A stretch of 64,000 bases of DNA from Tricholoma matsutake (Eukaryota > Basidiomycota > Agaricomycetes > Agaricales > Tricholomataceae): contig AP026538.1 of the NCBI GenBank assembly GCA_026075535.2, positions 10,540,001 through 10,604,000 on the forward strand. Direction: 5' to 3'. The stretch's first letter is position 1, and every line of letters starts with the position of its first letter. Under the pieces are notes generated by a model. The model was not told the DNA's origin. It saw nothing but the letters and a program-made list of their open reading frames with translations, and searched no databases. This document shows, in pieces, positions 32,290 to 42,211 of this stretch. A program made the position numbers and the translations under genes.

Positions 32290-33650
32290 ATCTACAGTGT
32301 GAGGGGGTCGAGGATGTATTCACCAATTTGAACACTTCTCAGCCTCCCAACACCTCTCAGGACATTCCAGATGTTCCCAAACCCATCAAAAATATCACAT
32401 ACATGCCTAGTGAAGGTCTTGAACCCAAAAATGTCAAAAATGCCAGCTCTGAGGTCACAAAGACAAATCAGAGTGCTCCAAAGATGTCTCAAAGCTCTGA
32501 GGTTGCAGAGACAAATCAGAGTGATCCAACTCCTCCTCCACATAAAAGCAACACAAGGCAAAACTCCCTAAAGGGCTTAACATCAGTCAACCAAGCCAAA
32601 TATGGCTGAGGAAAATGTGTCTGAGTTGCCAGCTCACAAATTATGGTTGAAGACAATGAGTTTTTTGAGCCAGGGCGAGTAGAAGTGGAAATAGACAAAG
32701 CCCAGTGGTTCCATGAAGTATGGTTGGCAAGAACTCCACAGTATGTTTTGACTTTTGCACTTTGATTTTCAATGTTTGGCTGATTGCTGACAGATTTTAT
32801 TCCCACTAACCAGGAGAGTTTTGAACAAGTGCACATTGTGCTCAGCATGCCCAATGATGTGCCTAGTGACCTATAGGCTAAATCCCATCAATTGTTTGAT
32901 ATTTCAGGTCTCTATCATTGTAATACAAAGGGGAAATATCACTGAATAGTACTGTCCAGATAAATATTGTAGTAAGGTACATATTCTACATTTCTCTCAA
33001 GTCTCGCTGACTTCCTTCGAAGTTAACTGGCCTGCCACCAACCTGCTGCTATGTCTGAAATCCTTGGTTTTAATGACAGTGGACACTTCCTACCCTTCAG
33101 TGATATTTCCCCTTTGTATTACAGTGATAGAGACCTGAAATATCGAACAATTGATGGGATTTAGCCTACAGGTCACTCTATGGGCTTGTATTTTTGTGCC
33201 CAAGTGAGCATGATATTTTCACAATTTGAACAGTATACACATACAGTAGCATGGTAACTAAGCATTATAGACTGGATATCACATGAAAAAAATCATATAT
33301 ACAGTTATATACTCCATAGGAACCCAAGAAACTGAGGGGAAATGGAGGAAATAGCAGGCACACTGTCAGGCATGCTGAGCATGATGTGTGCTTGTTCAGA
33401 ACTCTCCTGGTTAGTGGGAATAAAATCTGTCAGCAATCAGCCAAACATCAAAAATCAAAGTGCAAAAGTCAAAATGTACTATGGAGTTGACACCAACCAT
33501 AATAAAGCTATGGGACTGGCAATGATTGCCGGTGAAGATGAGCCATCAATGGAGGAAGCACTGATGGGCAACAAGCACTTAGCTTGGTCAGATGTGATCA
33601 AAGCAGACTTATTCCAAATCGAGAAATTGTGCACCTGGGATCTAGTCATA
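32290..33650 (+). pseudogene. pol: copia element E1, linker before RT, with internal inverted repeat
   Basis: A Ser/Thr/Asn-rich linker frame 32244-32609 (TSQPPNTSQDIPDVPKP, then SNTRQNSLKGLTSVNQAKYG) is followed by an inverted duplication and then by the pre-RT segment, frame 33342-33719. The latter contains MIAGEDEPSMEEAL and WSDVIKADLFQIEKLCTWDL, the usual copia lead-in to RT. The frame continues across the E2 insertion into ITPAGANIIPSHYVFYHKHN at 37353. The 5' LTR, gag, protease and integrase are not found. Confidence 0.7.
32720..33502. repeat. large imperfect inverted repeat within copia E1
   Basis: The left arm 32720-32946 is the reverse complement of 33096-33502, except that the right arm carries about 177 extra bases (33178-33354). 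The spacer is 149 bp (32947-33095). Both arms encode, on opposite strands, the same peptide core (SELSWLVGIKSVSNQPNI on the plus strand). One arm is therefore an inverted copy of the other. Confidence 0.85.
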
Positions 33651-33657
33651 TGTTGGA

Positions 33658-34000
33658 ATGCAAACCATAACATCAGAAACGCCCGTCGTTCTCCAGGAAG
33701 TATCGGACTCTTCAGATGAAGAGAACGACAAGGAGGATGATGAAGCCTATACTCGAACCTTCAACTATGCCATGTTGACAGAAAGTGGAGGGAAGCACTT
33801 GGTGGATGTCCAACTCTATGATTCTGGCATGTCAAGCCACATGTCAGGATATCGCAACAGATTCGTCAACTTCAAAACGATCCCACCAAAACCCATAACT
33901 GCTGCTGATAAGCGCTTGTTTAATGTGATCGGCAAAGGAGATATGTACATCAATGTTCCTAATGGCCCAACCACTTCCTGAGTATTGCTCAAGGACGTCT
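33658..34000 (+). pseudogene. pol: E2 copia protease
   Basis: After an acidic stretch (VSDSSDEENDKEDDEAYTRT) the copia-type protease active site reads LYDSGMSSHMSGYRNRF; the usual W/L-DSGAS-H pattern is present as DSGMSSHM. It ends at TGA 33979-33981 (S-stop-VLLKDV), readable as an arginine CGA codon. Confidence 0.8.
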
Positions 34001-34004
34001 ACCG

Positions 34005-35035
34005 ATGATGGGTGTGACACTTGTATCGATCAGCCGTATCACAAAAGCTGGGTCAAATGTCTTATTCACTGGGGATGCCTGTAAGATCTTTGATAAGGAT
34101 CAAAACATTATTGGGAGAATTAAGGTGGATGGAGGACTTTACCGTGTCTACCAAGGTCGCCACCTGGACTCTGAGGAGTTTGCTGGGAAGGCAAGGGAAG
34201 TCTTGACCATTGACAAGCTTCACCATTGTATGGGTCATGTGTCCCACAGTGCTGCGAGAGCATTAGTGCGGAAGAAACTTGTGTCAGGTATTGAACTTGA
34301 TGAGTCAAGCGAGGTCACAGTTTGTGAGTCTTGTGAGTGGGCAAAAGGGGTGTGGAAGGAGATTCAGAAGACCTGTGATGGCAATTGTGCCACGGCGATT
34401 GGCGATGAGGTGCATTCAGACTTGTGGGGACCTGCTCCCATTGAGACTATCAATCGGAAGGAATACTATGTCAGTTTTACCGATGATCACAGCTGATACA
34501 CTCACCTCTTCCTTCTTGTACCAAAGATGAGACCTTTGATGCCTACATGACCTATGAAGCATTGATGAAAACCCAGCACAATGTTCAGGTCAAGAAACTG
34601 CACATGGATTGAGGAGGAGAATATCTTAGCAAGGAATTCTCAGACCACCTGGCAACGGCGGGTACTGTCCACCAACTCACTGTGCATGACACCCCCAAGT
34701 ATAATGGTGTTGCCGAACACCTCAATCGCACCCTCCTCATAAAGATTTGAGCGATGCTTCACGATAGTGGGCTCCCAAAGTTCTTGTGGGGAGAAGCTGC
34801 CCACCATGCGGTCTACTCAAAGAACCAAACGTGGACCCGAGCCCTTGATGACACCACCCCTCATGAAATCCTGACAGGTGAGAAACCAGATCTGTCAAAC
34901 TTGCATCCATGGGGATGCCGTGTGCATGTACACAACACCAGCAAATCAAAACTTAATGGACATTTGAAGATTGGACACTGGGTGGGATTCAACATTGAAA
35001 GTAATGCACACAGGGTCTATTGGGAGGGGAAGTGA
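34005..35035 (+). pseudogene. pol: E2 copia integrase
   Basis: The GAG-pre-integrase zinc-binding region shows KLHHCMGHVS and CESCEWAK. The catalytic core has VHSDLWGPAPIETINRKEYY (first Asp), LHMD-stop-GGEYLSKEFSDHL (second Asp) and YNGVAEHLNRTLL (Glu). Stops at 34494-34496 (HS-stop-YTHL), about 34609 and about 34747 are each TGA where an Arg codon is expected. The C-terminal part reads LPKFLWGEAAHHAVYSKNQT and HPWGCRVHVHN. Confidence 0.9.
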
Positions 35036-35056
35036 TCAGTAATAGTTAAGCATAGC

Positions 35057-36990
35057 ATGAAGTTCAATGTTGAAGAGGAACTCACAGAAGGTGCACCACT
35101 CAAGGGGAAGTTGGATGTGGAGAATGATCAGTCACCTTCACTTTTGTATCCAAAAGCTACCATCAAAGAAATTCCTGATCCCGATGCACCAAGCACCCCA
35201 CATAACAAGGCTCCAGAAGTCATAGCTGAACCTGAGATCCAAGAAAAGTGCATGCGAAAACCTTCAAGTTATGTACAATGGCTCCAGGAGGGTGAAGGAG
35301 TGACAAGTGCAAGACCTAGTGATGGCCTGTTACCCAAGGGGATACAGGAGGTGGTGGAGGTGGCAGATGAATGGGAGATGGTGAGCATGGAAGAGTTTGC
35401 GATGGCAACTGTCACCAAAGCTTCTGAGGGAATCATGCCGTCATATGAGGAGGCAAGGAAGCATCCAGACTGGCCGAAATGGCAGGAAGCCATCAAGGCA
35501 GAGCTTCAGAACCTGAAGGTGAATGGTACCTGGGAGCTGGTGGAGAGACCAGATGGGGTGAATGTGGTGGATTGCAAGTGGGTTCTTTGAATCAAGAAGA
35601 ATGCAGCGGGGGAAATAGAGAAGTACAAGGCATGTCTGGTAGCCAGGGGATTCACTCAGGTTTATGGAGTGGATTATTATGAGACCTATGCACCTGTGGC
35701 AAAACTGGCAATGTTCCAACTCATCACCATGATCACTGCTCAAAATGGTTGGCCACTTGATTCCTTCGACTTTGACAGTGCATACTTGAATTCTTTACTT
35801 GGAGATGAAGTGATCTATCTCGAGCAACCACCTGACCATGATGACCCTGCAAAACCTCGAGCAACATAGGTATGGAAGCTAATCAAAACAATCTATGGAT
35901 TGCATCAGGGAGCAAAGAATTGGTATGATGCATTGACATGAGCATTTACCGAATTAGGCTTCAAACATTCAGAGGCAGACCATGGGCTCTTCTTCAAGGA
36001 GGAAGATGGCAATTTGGTGATTCTCGCAATTCATGTCGATGATTGCTTGATGACCAGAGGTTCTGTGGAGTTGAATGCAAAGGTCAAGAAAGATCTCAAT
36101 GCGAAGTATAAACTCACAGACTTAGGACCTGCAAACTGGCTCAGGATCAACCATAACCTCACCAAGCATACAGTAGCGCTCTCCCAGCATGCCTACATCG
36201 ACTCCATCTTGATGAGATTCAACTTCAATGACTTGAAACCCTCAGCCATTCCCATGGACCCTAGCGCACAACTCTCAGTATTGCAATGCCCCACAAAACT
36301 TGAGGATCTTGCGAGGATGCATAATGTGCCATATTGCGAAGCTGTTGGATTGCTCATGTATGCCACAATGGGAACTCAACCAGACATCGCATTTGCTGTG
36401 TCAACTGTATCTCAATTCTCACACAACCCAGGCTGGGAGCACTGGGAAGCTGTAAAGTGAATCTTTCATTACTTGAAAGGTACGAAGGAGTTGGAGCTGG
36501 TGTATGGAGGTGATAAGCGAGGGTTGGTGGGGTATACAGACACAGATGGAGCTTTGCAGGAGCATAGGCGGTCAATTTCTGGGTATGTCTTCATGATTGA
36601 TGGAGGAGCCATTTCCTGGTCTTCAAAGAAACAGGAGCTTGTCACATTGTCGATGACAGAAGCTGAATATGTTGCCATGACCCATGCTGCCAAAGAAGTG
36701 ATGTGGCTATGCCATCTTATCTCCGAGGTTTTTGGAACCATCAATGAACCTACAACTCCATTCAGTGATAGCCAATCAGCTATTGCACTCACCAAAGATG
36801 GACACTACCATGCATGCACAAAGCACATTGACATTTGGTACCACTTCATTTGGTACATCGTCGAAGCCAGACACATCAAACTTGTCTATTGTCCTACCAA
36901 TGACATGACAGCAGATGTTCTCATGAAAGCTCTTCTGAGCGCAAAGGCAAAACACTTTGCGAGTGCCCTTGGACTTGCAATGGTTTGAGG
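35057..36990 (+). pseudogene. pol: E2 copia reverse transcriptase and RNase H
   Basis: The linker and RT begin at 35057. ELQNLKVNGTWELVERPDGV, ACLVARGFTQVYGVDYYETY and SFDFDSAYLNSLLGDEVIYL carry the first RT motifs, and LAIHVDDCLM holds the catalytic VDD. Stops at 35588-35590 (WVL-stop-IKKN), about 35868, about 35938 and 36458-36460 (VK-stop-IFHYL) interrupt it. RNase H has YTDTDGALQEHRRSISGYVF, TEAEYVAMTHAAKEVMWL, HIDIWYHFI and DVLMKALLSAKA. The end of the frame (36986-36988) abuts the polypurine gagggggag before the LTR. Confidence 0.9.
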
Positions 36991-36995
36991 GGGAG

Positions 36996-37347
36996 TGCTG
37001 GAATGCAAACCATAATGTCAGAAATGCCCGGCATTCGATAATTCCCATGGTTATGAACATTTCGTACATCATTGAAATTTCTTTCTATTTGACTGATATG
37101 TATTTCAAAGATTGTTTCCTACCTACATATATTAGTGGAAGGCTATCCTTGTAGTTACATAGAGTACATAAAAGTGGACCATTATATACTAACACCTCAG
37201 TCTGTTCTACGCTGACTGAGGTGAGCATTATTTACTTACTCATTATTTATATCTTACTAACTTCGCATAGTATCTTTGATTCCATTAGGTACTATCGAGA
37301 ATAAATATAGTCTGTTCTACGCTGACTGAGTATCTTTGATTCCATTA
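36996..37347 (+). repeat. 3' LTR of copia E2
   Basis: This LTR of 352 bp starts TGCTGGAATGC (TGTTGGAATGC in the 5' remnant) and ends ATTCCATTA just before tcata. It contains a hairpin acctcagtc...gactgaggt near 37194-37220, and the end motif tatctttgattccatta occurs twice. Confidence 0.85.
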
Positions 37348-37352
37348 TCATA

Positions 37353-38835
37353 ACCCCTGCTGGTGCAAATATTATCCCCTCACACTATGTATTCTACCAT
37401 AAACACAATGATGAAGACAGAATTGTCCCCTACAAAGCTCAACTTGTTGCTAAAGGCTTTAAACAGCAATTCAGTGTCAATTACACAGATACCTTTGCTC
37501 CTACTGTCCGCCCTGCATCTCTTCACATTCTTTCATCTTTTGGAGTGCAAAAAGGGTCTATTATTGTGCAAGTGGACACTAAAAATGCTTATCTCAATGC
37601 TAGGCTCAAAGGCAACATCAAACCCTATATGAAACTCCCACTGCCCTACAAGTCCTAAGTATTGGCAATTACCTCTGGAACTCAAAAAGAGCCAATAAAT
37701 TGCTTGCACCCATGTACAGAACAAAGCAGGGAGCTCATGACTGGCATGCCAATGTCAAAAGAATTTTATTGACACTCAGCTACTCAGTTTCTAATCCAGA
37801 TGAAGCTGTATTTTATTATTTTGAAGGCAAAAAATACACAATCATTGCCGCTGCTACAGACAATTTTACAATAATTGCTGACTTGACTGAATCATCTGAT
37901 CTCATCAAAAAGCAATTCAGTGAGCACTTCGAAATCATAGATAATAGTCCAATCAACTGGCTGCTTGGTGTCAAACTGACTGATGATCTCGAAGCCAAAA
38001 TTATTTCTTTGAGTCAACAGGCTTATATCAGGGAAATCCTCATTCATTTTGGTATCAAAAATGCCTGCACAGTTATCACCCCCCATGGAGCCTGGAATTG
38101 ATCCCAGTCCTGATTCTTCTGCTATCTCACCCAACCTTCTCACACCTGCTGAGAAAACAAAATATCGCAAGATGATTGGATGTCTCATGCACACAACTGG
38201 GATGATGCATCCTGACATCACATTTGCACTCTTTCTCAGTATTTTGAAGCACTGAGAACTATACATCTTGCAGGTGTCACTCAGGTTTTTCATTATCTCT
38301 TGGGTACCAAGGAACTGAAGCTCATTCTTGGAGGAACTCACTCTGAAATCTCTGGCTATTCTGATGCAGATTGGGCTTCCCATATGTATTGTCACTCTAT
38401 TTCTGGGTTCACCTACTTTCTAGGCATTGGTGTCATCAATTGGAGCAGAAGAAGCAGCCCATTGTTATGCTTCCAGCACAGAGGCAGAATATGTTGTGTT
38501 AACTCATGCTCCAAAGGATATTTTATAGATTCACAAATTTCTTACTGATATTTCTTCCATCTTTCCTTTTATAGTACCTACTACTCTTTATTGCAACAAC
38601 CAAGGTGTGATCCAACTTTCAAAAGATGCTACTTTCCATGGGTGCACCAAACATATTGACATTCATTTCCATTTCATTCACCAAACTATTTCTACTGGCC
38701 ATGTCATTCTTGAATACTGCCCAACCAAGGATATGATTGGCAACATTTTCACCCAAGTTGCTTGCCCAAGTCAAGTTCAAGAAGTTCTGCACTCTCCTCA
38801 GACTTCTTTGATCCCATGTTCATCTTGAGGTGGAG
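37353..38835 (+). pseudogene. pol: copia E1 reverse transcriptase and RNase H
   Basis: This continues E1 after E2. RT reads YKAQLVAKGFKQQFSVNYTD, TFAPTVRPASLHIL and VQVDTKNAYLNARLKGNIKP, then a frameshift near 37655. The catalytic box is degraded to ATDNFTIIADL, and later parts have ISLSQQAYIREIL. RNase H has SGYSDADWASHMYCHSISGF and then loses frame. The tail shows GCTKHIDIHFHFIHQTI and EYCPTKDMIGNIFTQ. It ends before the polypurine-like gaggtggag and the LTR at 38836. Confidence 0.8.
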
Positions 38836-39102
38836 TGTTGTAATATCAAGATGTCCCTGTGATACCCTTTTGGTTACAATAGTTACTTCTGACATCTATC
38901 CATACTATTCCACCTCAGTGTTTAACCATTCACTGAGGTGTAAGTCTGTGTTATTATACTCTGTTATATTCTTTTCCTTACTCATAGTAGTCCTACTTTA
39001 TTTACTTCTAGGTATCTATTACACTATAAAGTGTTTAACCATTCACTGAGGTTCCTACTTTATTTACTTCTAGTCTCCTGCATTCAGTCACTGCATTCTA
39101 CA
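38836..39102 (+). repeat. 3' LTR of copia E1
   Basis: It starts TGTTGTAATATC and ends GCATTCTACA. It follows gaggtggag. Inside, acctcagtg...cactgaggt is palindromic and the block gtgtttaaccattcactgagg occurs twice. Because the 5' LTR is missing, the right end is inferred from the TG...CA rule. Confidence 0.65.
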
Positions 39103-39152
39103 GGTATTGAACTATCACACAGTTGATCAAGTCTGAACTAAAAATATAACCA

Positions 39153-39530
39153 TTGGGCTTGCCTTTTGGCTCAGTTGATTCAGTGACCTCAACAGTGGAT
39201 ATCCACCAATCAGGTATATCCTTGTGTATGTGCCCAGACCTCAGCAAGAACAGGGGTCTGGCATGTAAACATCTCTTAGCACTGCAGCTTTTGATCAACA
39301 GCTGGATTCAGGCTCACCAAGAAAAAGAATTTGTCTTTCCTATGTCATCACTCCAATCCCACAAAATCATATGGAACCATTTCTCACACTCGACAATTCC
39401 TAACAGTCATCCAGCATCCCCAATACTACTGCTGCCAGCACTGGTTCATGTTGAAATGGATTTCTGTACCATCCAAGTGTTAGGAGGTGTTAGGGCAACA
39501 CCACAACCAACAACCGAGGTTCAATGTAAG
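39153..39530 (+). pseudogene. SWIM-type zinc-finger fragment, probably from a MULE transposase
   Basis: In the frame from 39153 the spacing CMCPDLSKNRGLACKH gives CxCx10CxH, the SWIM zinc-finger pattern, followed by a leucine-rich helix (LLALQLLINSW). In fungi this finger commonly closes MuDR/MULE transposases. Nothing else of such a protein is recognised here, so this is a small remnant, and the assignment rests on the motif alone. Confidence 0.45.
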
Positions 39531-39836
39531 GGTGTGGTAGTAGTTGCTTACTTAGCCACCCGACAAGAATATAACAGTATGTGGTATTCTCAATATAGTG
39601 GTAGTGTAAGGCTTGGGAGATCCTGGTACTAGCCAGTTGGCTATGCATATCCGGGGTCTCCCATATTATGTAAGCTCACCTACCTGATTGGGTAGTGGCC
39701 CTCTACATTCTCCTCTTCTTGGCACACCAATGGGTGTGCCACTATGTGTATGTACATTACTTATTAAAGGAATGTATTAGATATTCTTAGATATCTATGC
39801 TTACTTAGTTTATTCTAAGATGAGCATAGCGATAAT
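39525..39836. other. AT-rich segment, possible LTR-like remnant, 5' of element C
   Basis: It begins TGTAAGGGTGTGG and contains several inverted short repeats (agatattcttagatatct; ggtgtgcc). No matching second copy or duplication was found. It joins element C abruptly inside RNase H at about 39837. Confidence 0.25.
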
Positions 39837-39840
39837 ATGA

Positions 39841-40512
39841 TTGCTAGAGACCTGGAGACACTACCTGATGGGTTCAGAACACCCAGTGGTAATCCTGTCG
39901 GATCACAAGAACTTGACGTACTTCCGAATGGCACAGAAACTGAACTGGCGACAGGCAAGATGGAGCTTATTCATATTGGAATTCGACTTGCAGATCATCC
40001 ATGTGCCTGGATCACAGATGGTGCAGAGCGATGCATTGTCACGGAGAGCGGATCACGTACCGGAAGAGGACAATGATAATGAAGATGTCACAATGCTGCC
40101 AGAAACAGTATTTGTGAAGTTCATTGACACCGAAATGCATGACTTACTCGCAGGGAGTATCATGAAAGATGATCTGGTAAAGAGCGCAATCGAGGCGCTA
40201 AAGACCAAAGGAACACCGCCGATAAAGTCAGCATTGGAAGACTGGAAGATAGAAGATGGCCTTCTATTCTTCCGAGACAGGTGCTACGTCCTGGACAACG
40301 GAGAACTATGGAAGAAGCTGGTGCAAAAATACCATGAAGGAGTAACCAGCGGACACCCAGGACAATGGCAAATGACCAAAATGATCAGGAGAGACTACTG
40401 GTGGCCGGGGATGATGATGTACATCAAGAACTACATTGCTGGATGTGCAGTATGCCAGCAGATGAAGGTCAACACACACCTGATGACCATTCGCGATGGT
40501 GACGACAGATGA
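39841..40512 (+). pseudogene. pol: element C RNase H end and integrase zinc-binding domain
   Basis: RNase H tail: [20 protein letters not shown], then QMVQSDALSRRADHVPEEDN. The integrase N-terminal domain: YHEGVTSGHPGQWQTMK-like (here GQWQMTKMIRRDYWWPG) with the H-H ... C-x2-C residues ending GCAVCQQMK. The frame is lost where a 47-bp segment is repeated (40459-40505, 40506-40552). Confidence 0.9.
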
Positions 40513-40552
40513 AGGTCAACACACACCTGATGACCATTCGCGATGGTGACGA
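40459..40552. repeat. exact 47-bp tandem duplication in integrase
   Basis: The unit beginning cagatgaaggtcaacacaca and ending ggtgacga occurs twice in a row without visible differences. Because 47 is not a multiple of three, it shifts the integrase frame. Identity of the two units suggests a recent event. Confidence 0.95.
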
Positions 40553-41583
40553 CAGATTTCATAACCGACCTACCAGAGTCCGATGGTTATGATGCACTCA
40601 TGGTCGTGGTAGACCATGGGCTTACAAAGGGGGTAATTTTTATCCCTTGCAGGAAAACTGTGGATGCATTGGGAGTGGCCACCCTCTATCTAGACAATGT
40701 CTACAAATGATTTGGCCTCCCAGACAAGATCATCTCTGACAGAGATCCCAGATTTGCCTCGCAGCTGTTCCAGGAGCTAGGAAGGCTGCTTGGAATCAAG
40801 CTGGCAATGAGCACAGTGTACCACCCCCAGACCGATGGGGAGACAGAATGGGTGAACCAGGAAGTGGAAGTATACTTACGGATCTTCTGCTCAAACAACC
40901 AGGAGAATTGGAAACACCTCCTCCCGACCGCGGAGTTCACGCACAACCAGAGAACCCACTCTGTACAGAAGAACTCTCCATTCTACCTCATGATGGGCTA
41001 CAAGCCCAAGGCGATCCCACTCCCCTACCTGAAGACGAACATACCGGCCATAGAAAAACAAATAGTTGCACTGCAACAGGCCCGAGACGAAGCAAAGGCA
41101 ACTCACGAGTTAGCCAGACAGACGATGGTGGAAAGAACGACAAGGCACTTCACCCCATTCAAAGAAGGAGACAGAGTGTGGCTAGAGATGAAGAACCTCA
41201 GGACGATGCACCAAACGAAGAAGCTCGCACCAAAAAGAGAAGGACCGTTCTCTATCGAGAAGGTCCTGAGCCCACTCTCCTACCAACTGAAGTTGCCAGA
41301 ACAGTGGAAGATACACCCGGTGTTCCATGCAGCACTCCTTTCCCCATATAAAGAAACCAAAACTCATGGACCGAACTTCCCAGAACCACCACCTGATCTG
41401 ATAGAAGGCAAATCAGAATATGAAGTGGAAGCGATCATCAGACATAAGAAGAAAGGAAGGACCATGCACTTCTTAGTGAAGTGGGTTGGATACCTGACCT
41501 CGGAGAACTCGTGGGAGCCCAAGGGAAACCTGAAACATGCCAAGAAGATCCTGAATGCATATAAACAGCGACGACAGCTGTAG
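40553..41583 (+). pseudogene. pol: element C integrase core, GPY/F-like tail and chromodomain
   Basis: Catalytic residues: [20 protein letters not shown] start (first Asp just at the duplication), IISDRDPRFASQLF (second Asp) and TDGETEWVNQEVEVYLRIF (Glu). A TGA at about 40708 stands for Arg in YK-R-FGLP. The tail has [34 protein letters not shown] and HPVFHAALLSPYK. The chromodomain YEVEAIIRHKKKGR ... FLVKWVGYLTSENSWEP ends KQRRQL. From 40807 to 41583 the frame is fully open. Confidence 0.9.
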
Positions 41584-41709
41584 AACCCCCAAGACCAAGA
41601 CACCCACTGAACCAACCACAAAAGAAACCACAGAATGCTCCCCACCCCATCGACACTACACCTACCATGAACCCCAGCAAGGACTGGGTGAACAGTCATT
41701 GACCAATGA

Positions 41710-42132
41710 CCACTGACAAACATACTCCCTGGCAGACCTGCATGGATATGCCCGCATGGGATTCCCTTCTGGATTACAAGGGACAACTGGATAAGAAGGA
41801 TGTCCTTGACCTGTCCCAAATGCTGCCTCTTTGCCTGGAGGAGCACGAAGGCAGACTACACCTGGGTGAGGACCCAATACGAAGAATGGTGTTTTGAGGA
41901 AGAGCGAGACAAGGAAGACTACAGCCCAGAGGATTTCTGTGTCGACCAGACAGGGCTTCATCCAGGCATGAGGCCACTGGCGGGTGTGAACAGACCCCTG
42001 TGGATCGACCTCCTGTGGAATGCCCATTACAATGAAGAAAGTGGATATGGTCTGGCAAGAAGACTCCTGCTCAGAGAACATGGAGAGTTGGGAACACTGC
42101 TGCGCTCCAACCAATTCCCTCAAACCCAATGA
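41710..42132 (+). CDS. ORF3 of element C, function unknown
   Basis: This is the counterpart of ORF3 in element A, in one frame from about 41710: NILPGRPAWICPHGIPFW, MSLTCPKCCLFAW, YEEWCFEEERDKEDYSPEDF, MRPLAGVNRPLWIDLLWNAH. By eye about 12 of 110 residues differ from A in the C-terminal part, with no stop. The ATG used in A is ACA-A here, so the start is either internal (M at 41800) or lost. It lies about 130 bases after the chromodomain stop. Confidence 0.55.
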   Translation, partial: PLTNILPGRPAWICPHGIPFWITRDNWIRRMSLTCPKCCLFAWRSTKADYTWVRTQYEEWCFEEERDKEDYSPEDFCVDQTGLHPGMRPLAGVNRPLWIDLLWNAHYNEESGYGLARRLLLREHGELGTLLRSNQFPQTQ

Positions 42133-42211
42133 TTCCACCCCACCTCTTGACTAGGAAGGAGAAAAAAGATTTTGATCGAAGTCAGTGGCTTCAAAGATAG
42201 AGAGAGGGTGA

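Larger units (their letters stand above)
33651..37347 (+). mobile_element. Ty1/copia element E2, nested in E1
   Basis: The element is bounded by the duplication tcata (33646-33650 and 37348-37352); removing it restores the E1 reading frame (TWDLV-ITPAGAN). The 3' LTR is 36996-37347. The 5' LTR is reduced to its first 37 or so bases (tgttggaatgcaaaccataa...cccg), fused directly to the region before the protease, so most of the LTR, the PBS and gag are deleted. Protease, integrase, RT and RNase H follow in copia order (integrase before RT). Stops are mostly TGA at arginine positions. Confidence 0.9.

Noticed and set aside
39525..39836. Possible solo LTR beginning TGTAAGGGTG
   Set aside because: No second copy in the window, no convincing end and no duplication; kept only as an unassigned segment.
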